Shown one piece after another: positions 59,946 to 64,000 of a stretch of DNA of 64,000 nucleotides. Position 1 is the first letter of the stretch. Every line of letters starts with the position of its first letter. The notes beneath the pieces were generated by a model. That model was given only the letters and a program-made list of their open reading frames with translations. It did not search any database and was not told the origin of the DNA. The translations under genes and the position numbers were made by a program. This DNA comes from Xylophilus sp. (GTDB lineage: Bacteria; Pseudomonadota; Gammaproteobacteria; Burkholderiales; Burkholderiaceae_C), in contig WNDY01000016.1 of assembly GCA_009914555.1 (NCBI GenBank), positions 1 through 64,000 of the forward strand, given 5' to 3'.

Positions 59946-61873
59946 GGCCTGCGCTCCAGCGCCCGCGCGCGGCGCGTCTCGGCCCGCGTCGGCCAGAACC
60001 AGCCGATCACCGCCACCGCGACCGGCGCCGAGAGCCAGACCACGGCCCAAGGCGTGAAGACCGAGCCGACGAAGAGCGCCGTCACCGCCAGCGCGCTTGC
60101 AAAGGGCCAGAGCGACGGCGACGGGAACAGCGGCCGCCCTTCGGGCCGGGCATCGGCCACCGTGGTGGTCAGCACCTCGCGCGCATCGGCCGCGAGGCCG
60201 GACACCGCGCCGGTGCCGCGGGCGTCCCAGCGCGGATCGGCGCCGTACACCACCGGCAGCGCATCGAAGTTGTGCGGCAGCGGCGGGCTCGGCACGCTCC
60301 ATTCCAGCGTGCCGGCCTGCCAGGGGTCGGCGCCCGCGGGCGCGCCGCGGCGCAGGCTGGCGGCGACGTTCCAGAGGAACACGGCCACGCTCGCGGCGAT
60401 GACCAGCGCGCCGAGCGTGGCGACGAGGTTGAGGCCGCCCCAGCCCCGTTCCGCGCCGTAGGTCCAGACCCGCCGCGGCATGCCGTCGATCCCCAGCAGG
60501 TGCATCGGAAAGAAGGCGACGTTGAAGCCGGCGAATAACAGCCAGAACTGCCAGCGCCCGGCCCGCTCGCCGAGCATCCGCCCCGTGGCCTTCGGGAACC
60601 AGTAGTACAGCGCGCCGAACAGCGGGAACACCGCGCCGCCCAGCAGCACGTAGTGCAGGTGGGCCACGACGAAGTAGCTGTCGTGCAGCTGCAGGTCCAG
60701 CGGCACGGCGCCCAGCATGATGCCGGTGAGCCCGCCGAGCACGAGGATGAAGAAGAAGCCCAGCACGAACAGCAGCGGCACGCGCAGCCGCACCCGTCCG
60801 AGGGCCAGCGTGGCGATCCAGCAGAAGATCTGCACCGCCGACGGAATCGCGATCGCGAGGCTGGCCGCGGTGAAGAAGCTCTTGCCGACCTCGGGCAGGT
60901 TGGTGGCGAACATGTGGTGCACCCACAGGCCGAACGCCAGGAAGGCCGTGGCCACGAGTGACAGCACCATCGCGCGGTAGCCGAACACCGGCCGCCCCGC
61001 GAACGTGGAGACGATGGTGGAGATGAAGCCCAGCGGCGGGATGAAGATCAGGTAGACCTCCGGATGGCCGAAGAACCAGAACAGGTGCTGCCACAGCAGC
61101 ACGTCGCCGCCGCGGGCCGGGTTGTAGAAGTGCGTGCCGACGAGCCGGTCGAGGATCAGGCCGGTGCTGCCCAGCATCACCGCCGGCATCGCGAAGATCA
61201 CCATGAACTGGGTGACCAGCGTGGCCCAGACGAACAGCGGCATGCGCGCCAGCCCCATGCCCGGCGCGCGCAGCTTGAGGATGGTGGTGATGAGGACCAC
61301 CGCCTCCAGCAGCGCGCCGAGTTCGGTGAAGGTGATCATCTGGGCCCAGATGTCCACGCCCTTGCCGGGCGCATAGTCCGACAGGGCCAGCGGCGGGTAG
61401 CTGAACCAGCCCGCGTCGGGCCCGGCGCCACTGGCGAAGCCGGCGAACAGGAAGACGCCGCCGAAGGTGAAGATCCAGAACGCGAAGGCGTTCATGCGCG
61501 GGAAGGCCACGCTGCGCGCGCCGACCATGAGCGGCACCAGCCAGCCGGCTGCGGCCTGCATCACCGGCACGGCGAACAGGAACATCATCGTCGTGCCGTG
61601 CATCGTGAACAGCTGGTTGTAGAGCCGCGGCCCGACGAGCCCGCCCTCGGGCCGCGCGAGCTGCAGCCGCATCGCCAGCGCCAGCAGGCCGCCGAGCACG
61701 AAGAACGCGAAGGTCACCACGACGAAGCGCGCGGCGATCGTCTTGTGGTTGATGGCCGAGAGCCAGCCGCGCAGGCCCGGCGGGTCGCTCCAGGTGCGGC
61801 GCAGCGCCTCGACCACCGCGGGCGGCGCGCCGGGGCCGTCCTTGAGGTGCGGGAGACCGTGCGGGGCCGTCAT
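59942..61873 (-). CDS. ctaD: Cytochrome c oxidase subunit I (caa3 type)
   Basis: 643 residues starting MTAPHGLPHLKDGPG. Twelve-helix haem-copper oxidase subunit: low-spin haem ligand in LFTMHGTTMMF, the CuB histidine and cross-linked Tyr in FWFFGHPEVYLI, LWVHHMFATNL for the other CuB histidines, and the haem ligands in DSYFVVAHLHYVL. A C-terminal extension (PWQAGTLEWSVPSPPLPHNF) is typical of caa3 subunit I. It reduces oxygen to water and pumps protons. The start overlaps the ctaC stop. Confidence 0.95.
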   Translation of the reverse strand: MTAPHGLPHLKDGPGAPPAVVEALRRTWSDPPGLRGWLSAINHKTIAARFVVVTFAFFVLGGLLALAMRLQLARPEGGLVGPRLYNQLFTMHGTTMMFLFAVPVMQAAAGWLVPLMVGARSVAFPRMNAFAFWIFTFGGVFLFAGFASGAGPDAGWFSYPPLALSDYAPGKGVDIWAQMITFTELGALLEAVVLITTILKLRAPGMGLARMPLFVWATLVTQFMVIFAMPAVMLGSTGLILDRLVGTHFYNPARGGDVLLWQHLFWFFGHPEVYLIFIPPLGFISTIVSTFAGRPVFGYRAMVLSLVATAFLAFGLWVHHMFATNLPEVGKSFFTAASLAIAIPSAVQIFCWIATLALGRVRLRVPLLFVLGFFFILVLGGLTGIMLGAVPLDLQLHDSYFVVAHLHYVLLGGAVFPLFGALYYWFPKATGRMLGERAGRWQFWLLFAGFNVAFFPMHLLGIDGMPRRVWTYGAERGWGGLNLVATLGALVIAASVAVFLWNVAASLRRGAPAGADPWQAGTLEWSVPSPPLPHNFDALPVVYGADPRWDARGTGAVSGLAADAREVLTTTVADARPEGRPLFPSPSLWPFASALAVTALFVGSVFTPWAVVWLSAPVAVAVIGWFWPTRAETRRARALERRP

Positions 61874-62883
61874 CCGAGGCTGCGCAGGTAGGCCACGAGA
61901 TCGGCGAGGTCCGCGTCCGTCAGCGCGCTCGGCGGCATGGCGGCGCCGGACTTGATCTGCTGCGGGTCGCGCACCCAGCGCGCGAGCGCCTCGGCCGTGT
62001 TGGGCGCGCTGCCGGCCGCGATGGCCGGGCGGCTGGCCAGGTGGGTGAGGTCCGGCCCGAGCATGCCGTCGGCCGGCGTGCCGCGCACCGTGTGGCAGCC
62101 GGCGCAGGCCCCGTTCAGAAACAGCGCCTGCCCGCGCTGCGCCGCCGCCGTGCGGGGTATCTCCGCGATGGCCTGCTGCTCCGCGCGCCAGAGAGCATAT
62201 CTCTCCGGAGTATCTGCTACGAGCCCGAAGGCCATGAGCGCATGCTGCGTGCCGCAGAACTCGGCGCACTGCCCGCGAAAGCGCCCGGGCTGGTCGGCGC
62301 GCAGCGTGATCGTGGTCGGCCGGCCCGGCAGCATGTCCTTCTTGCCGTGCAGGCTGGGCACCCAGAAGGTGTGGATCACGTCGGCGCTGAGCAGCGTCAC
62401 CACCACGGTGCGGCCGACCGGCACGTGCAGTTCGCCCGCAGTGCGAAAGCCCGGGCCGTCGGCATCGGCGGCATAGCGGCTCTCCCACCACCACTGCTGG
62501 CCGGTCATCTCGATGTGCAGCGCGTCGTCGGCGGGCAGCCGCGACAGCGCCCGGTCGGTCAGCACGTCGGCCGCCACCAGGCCCGCGAGCAGCAGCGCCG
62601 ACAGGCCCGCCGCGCCGCCCACCCAGCGGCGCGCCGCGCCCTCTGCCGCAGGCCCAGCCGGCTGCTGCGCGGAGCGCCCGCGCCACAGCGCCAGCAGCAG
62701 GGCTGCGAGCACCACCGCGAACACCGCCGTGCAGACCACGAGCGTCAGGTTCCAGAGCCGCACGATGTGCGCTGCCTGCGGGCCCGCGGGCTGCAGTACC
62801 TGATCCCAGGCCGGCGCGGCCGCGGCGGCCGCGACAGCAGCCAGGAGGCGGGGCCTCGTCCATCGTGTGTCTGCCTGTTGCAT
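61870..62883 (-). CDS. ctaC: Cytochrome c oxidase subunit II with fused cytochrome c
   Basis: 337 residues: N-terminal membrane segments, a cupredoxin CuA domain (MTGQQWWWESRYAADADG; CuA ligands in VIHTFWVPSLHGKKD and CAEFCGTQHALM) and a C-terminal cytochrome c (ACAGCHTVRG with CXXCH, AAMPPSALTDADLADLVAYL with axial Met). CuA receives electrons from the fused cytochrome. The presence of this c-domain makes the enzyme caa3 type. Codons about 224-243 coincide with repeat copy F and use rare AGA, ATA and GTA codons. First gene of the oxidase operon on the minus strand. Confidence 0.95.
   Translation of the reverse strand: MQQADTRWTRPRLLAAVAAAAAAPAWDQVLQPAGPQAAHIVRLWNLTLVVCTAVFAVVLAALLLALWRGRSAQQPAGPAAEGAARRWVGGAAGLSALLLAGLVAADVLTDRALSRLPADDALHIEMTGQQWWWESRYAADADGPGFRTAGELHVPVGRTVVVTLLSADVIHTFWVPSLHGKKDMLPGRPTTITLRADQPGRFRGQCAEFCGTQHALMAFGLVADTPERYALWRAEQQAIAEIPRTAAAQRGQALFLNGACAGCHTVRGTPADGMLGPDLTHLASRPAIAAGSAPNTAEALARWVRDPQQIKSGAAMPPSALTDADLADLVAYLRSLG
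62154..62213 (-). repeat. Two-box ATACYCC repeat, copy F (inside ctaC)
   Basis: Read on the minus strand, ATACTCC begins at 62213 and ATACCCC at 62160, exactly 53 bp apart, within ctaC codons about 224-243 (VADTPERYALWRAEQQAIAE). The protein alignment is normal here, so the element overlies ordinary coding sequence through rare codons. Confidence 0.6.
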
Positions 62884-62968
62884 GTCTCCACCCGGGCGAT
62901 CCCCTCGCCGTGGCCGACAAGTCTTGCAGTCTGCGGACTACGCGACTGCCGCGCGGCTGCCCGCTAGG

Positions 62969-62979
62969 TTGTAGGACAA
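62969..62979. promoter_or_regulatory. TTGTAGGACAA operator-like palindrome before the FdhF/YdeP gene
   Basis: TTGT-AGG-ACAA (part of GTTGTAGGACAAC, 62968-62980), identical to the site at 24184-24194. It lies 27 bp before the start of the oxidoreductase gene and 86 bp before ctaC. The spacing suits a repressor site of GntR-class type, but the cognate regulator is not visible. Confidence 0.4.
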
Positions 62980-63005
62980 CAACCACGATGACGAAGGCAT
63001 CTCCC

Positions 63006-64000
63006 ATGGCCCACGAACACGCGATCGACCATGCCCGCTCCTACGACCATCCGGCCGGCGGCTGGGGCTCCCTCAAGGCGGTCGGCGCCATCCTGCTGCG
63101 CGAGCACGTGCCGCTGAAGGCCGCCCGCGCGCTGCGGGTGCAGAACAAGCCCGGCGGCTTCGCCTGCGTGAGCTGCGCCTGGGCCAAGCCCGAGCATCCG
63201 CATGCGGCCGAATTCTGCGAGAACGGCGCGAAGGCCACGGCCTGGGAGCTCGGCTCCGCGCGCGCGGATCCCGACTTCTTCGCGCACCACACACTGGCCG
63301 AACTGGAGACCTGGAGCGACCACGCACTCGAATCGGCCGGGCGCCTCACCACGCCGCTGCGCTGGGACGCGGCCAGCGACCGCTACCTGCCGGTGCAATG
63401 GGACGAAGCCTTCGCAGCCATCGGCGCGGAGCTGCAGGCCCTGCGCCGCGAGGACCCGCGCTCGGTGGTCTTCTACTCCTCGGGCCGCGCGTCGCTGGAG
63501 GCCAGCTACCTCTACCAGCTGCTGGCGCGCCGGTACGGCAACAACAACCTGCCCGACAGCTCCAACATGTGCCACGAGAGCACCTCGGTGGCGCTGCCGC
63601 AGTCCATCGGCGTGCCCGTGGGCACGGTGACGCTCGACGACTTCGCCCATGCGGATGCGATCTTCTTTTTCGGCCAGAACGTCGGCGTGAGCAGCCCGCG
63701 CATGCTGCACGACCTGCAGGAGGCGCGCCAGCGCGGCGTGCCGATCGTCACCTTCAACCCGCTGCGCGAGCGCGGCCTCGTCGCCTTCGCCAACCCGCAG
63801 TCGCCGCGCGACATGCTCACGCCGGCGCAGACCGAGGTCAGCACGCAGTACCTCCAGGTGCGCAACGGCGGCGACATCGCGGCCCTCACCGGCCTGTGCA
63901 AGGGCGTGCTCGCGCTCGATGACGAGGCGCAGGCGCAGCGCCTGCCGCGCGTGCTCGACGTGGCCTTCATCGCCGAGCACACGCACGGCTTCGGCGCCTG
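63006..64000 (+). CDS. FdhF/YdeP-type molybdopterin oxidoreductase, truncated by window end
   Basis: 331 residues visible, no stop before the window edge. Start MAHEHAIDHARSYDHPAGG at 63006; an in-frame ATG at 62988 would add six residues. The N-terminal cysteine pattern CVSCAWAKPEHPHAAEFCENG resembles YdeP-family proteins, which are related to formate dehydrogenase H but lack selenocysteine. The molybdopterin region follows: VVFYSSGRASLEASYLYQLL, NNLPDSSNMCHESTSVAL and DAIFFFGQNVGVSSPRMLHDL. The electron donor is unknown. Divergent from ctaC over 122 bp. Confidence 0.85.
   Translation, partial: MAHEHAIDHARSYDHPAGGWGSLKAVGAILLREHVPLKAARALRVQNKPGGFACVSCAWAKPEHPHAAEFCENGAKATAWELGSARADPDFFAHHTLAELETWSDHALESAGRLTTPLRWDAASDRYLPVQWDEAFAAIGAELQALRREDPRSVVFYSSGRASLEASYLYQLLARRYGNNNLPDSSNMCHESTSVALPQSIGVPVGTVTLDDFAHADAIFFFGQNVGVSSPRMLHDLQEARQRGVPIVTFNPLRERGLVAFANPQSPRDMLTPAQTEVSTQYLQVRNGGDIAALTGLCKGVLALDDEAQAQRLPRVLDVAFIAEHTHGFGA

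Overview
The window is high-GC, densely coded DNA from a Gram-negative, probably a Betaproteobacterium of the order Burkholderiales and most like the Comamonadaceae. That placement is inferred from the GC content and from the gene families: Gram-negative porin, OmpW, DUF3182, the TAGAAT-type -10 boxes, the caa3-type oxidase operon and the fused TreS-maltokinase. It was not tested by any search.

Layout. 1-314: end of an IS3-family element that has cut the vapC toxin of a vapBC pair (667-915 antitoxin). 1051-3522: PKD-repeat lipoprotein. 3919-8415: a haem-acquisition-like locus, made of a secreted Slam-type substrate, a Slam outer-membrane translocon, a haem oxygenase and a TPR protein; all but the substrate carry in-frame stops or frameshifts. 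8427-10783: two small membrane proteins and guaC. 10851-15688 (mostly minus): hydrolase, DUF3182, OmpW, MFS transporter. 15946-22110: a giant CheB-CheR-PAS-histidine kinase-receiver hybrid and an NtrC-type sigma54 response regulator, one with an internal stop and one with a frameshift. 22189-27756: small proteins, a YpfJ-type zinc metallopeptidase, dcd, guanine deaminase, a deleted cysteine hydrolase and a BMP-type purine-binding protein. 27849-32735: an EmrAB/NodT efflux operon under a divergent TetR regulator. 32755-34400: azoreductase and divergent LysR.

34508-47125 is a nearly complete selenocysteine formate dehydrogenase locus: fdoG with an internal UGA followed by a SECIS hairpin, fdoH, fdoI, then a porin and a phytase-like lipoprotein, then fdhE, selA, selB and tRNA-Sec (selC). 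47225-55445 is a GlgE-pathway operon (glgB, glgE, treS-mak fusion) translationally coupled to a mechanosensitive-channel-like protein; trehalose becomes maltose, maltose-1-phosphate and then branched alpha-glucan. 55553-57120: PHB-depolymerase-like esterase with a ribbon-helix-helix regulator. 57166-62883 (minus): caa3-type cytochrome c oxidase (ctaC-ctaD-ctaE-ctaG) with a three-haem cytochrome c. 63006 to the end: an FdhF/YdeP-type molybdopterin oxidoreductase that runs off the window.

Two patterns cut across the annotation. First, a two-box repeat, ATACYCC (or a one-base variant) twice in direct orientation with starts 53-54 bp apart, occurs seven times: four intergenic copies and three inside genes (selA, ctaC, lysR), where the in-gene copies coincide with islands of rare codons. 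Second, five otherwise conserved genes carry single in-frame UAG codons, all of a kind one base change from a sense codon, although UAG also ends many intact genes here. The second pattern could be gene decay, sequencing or assembly error, or suppression; the sequence alone cannot decide.
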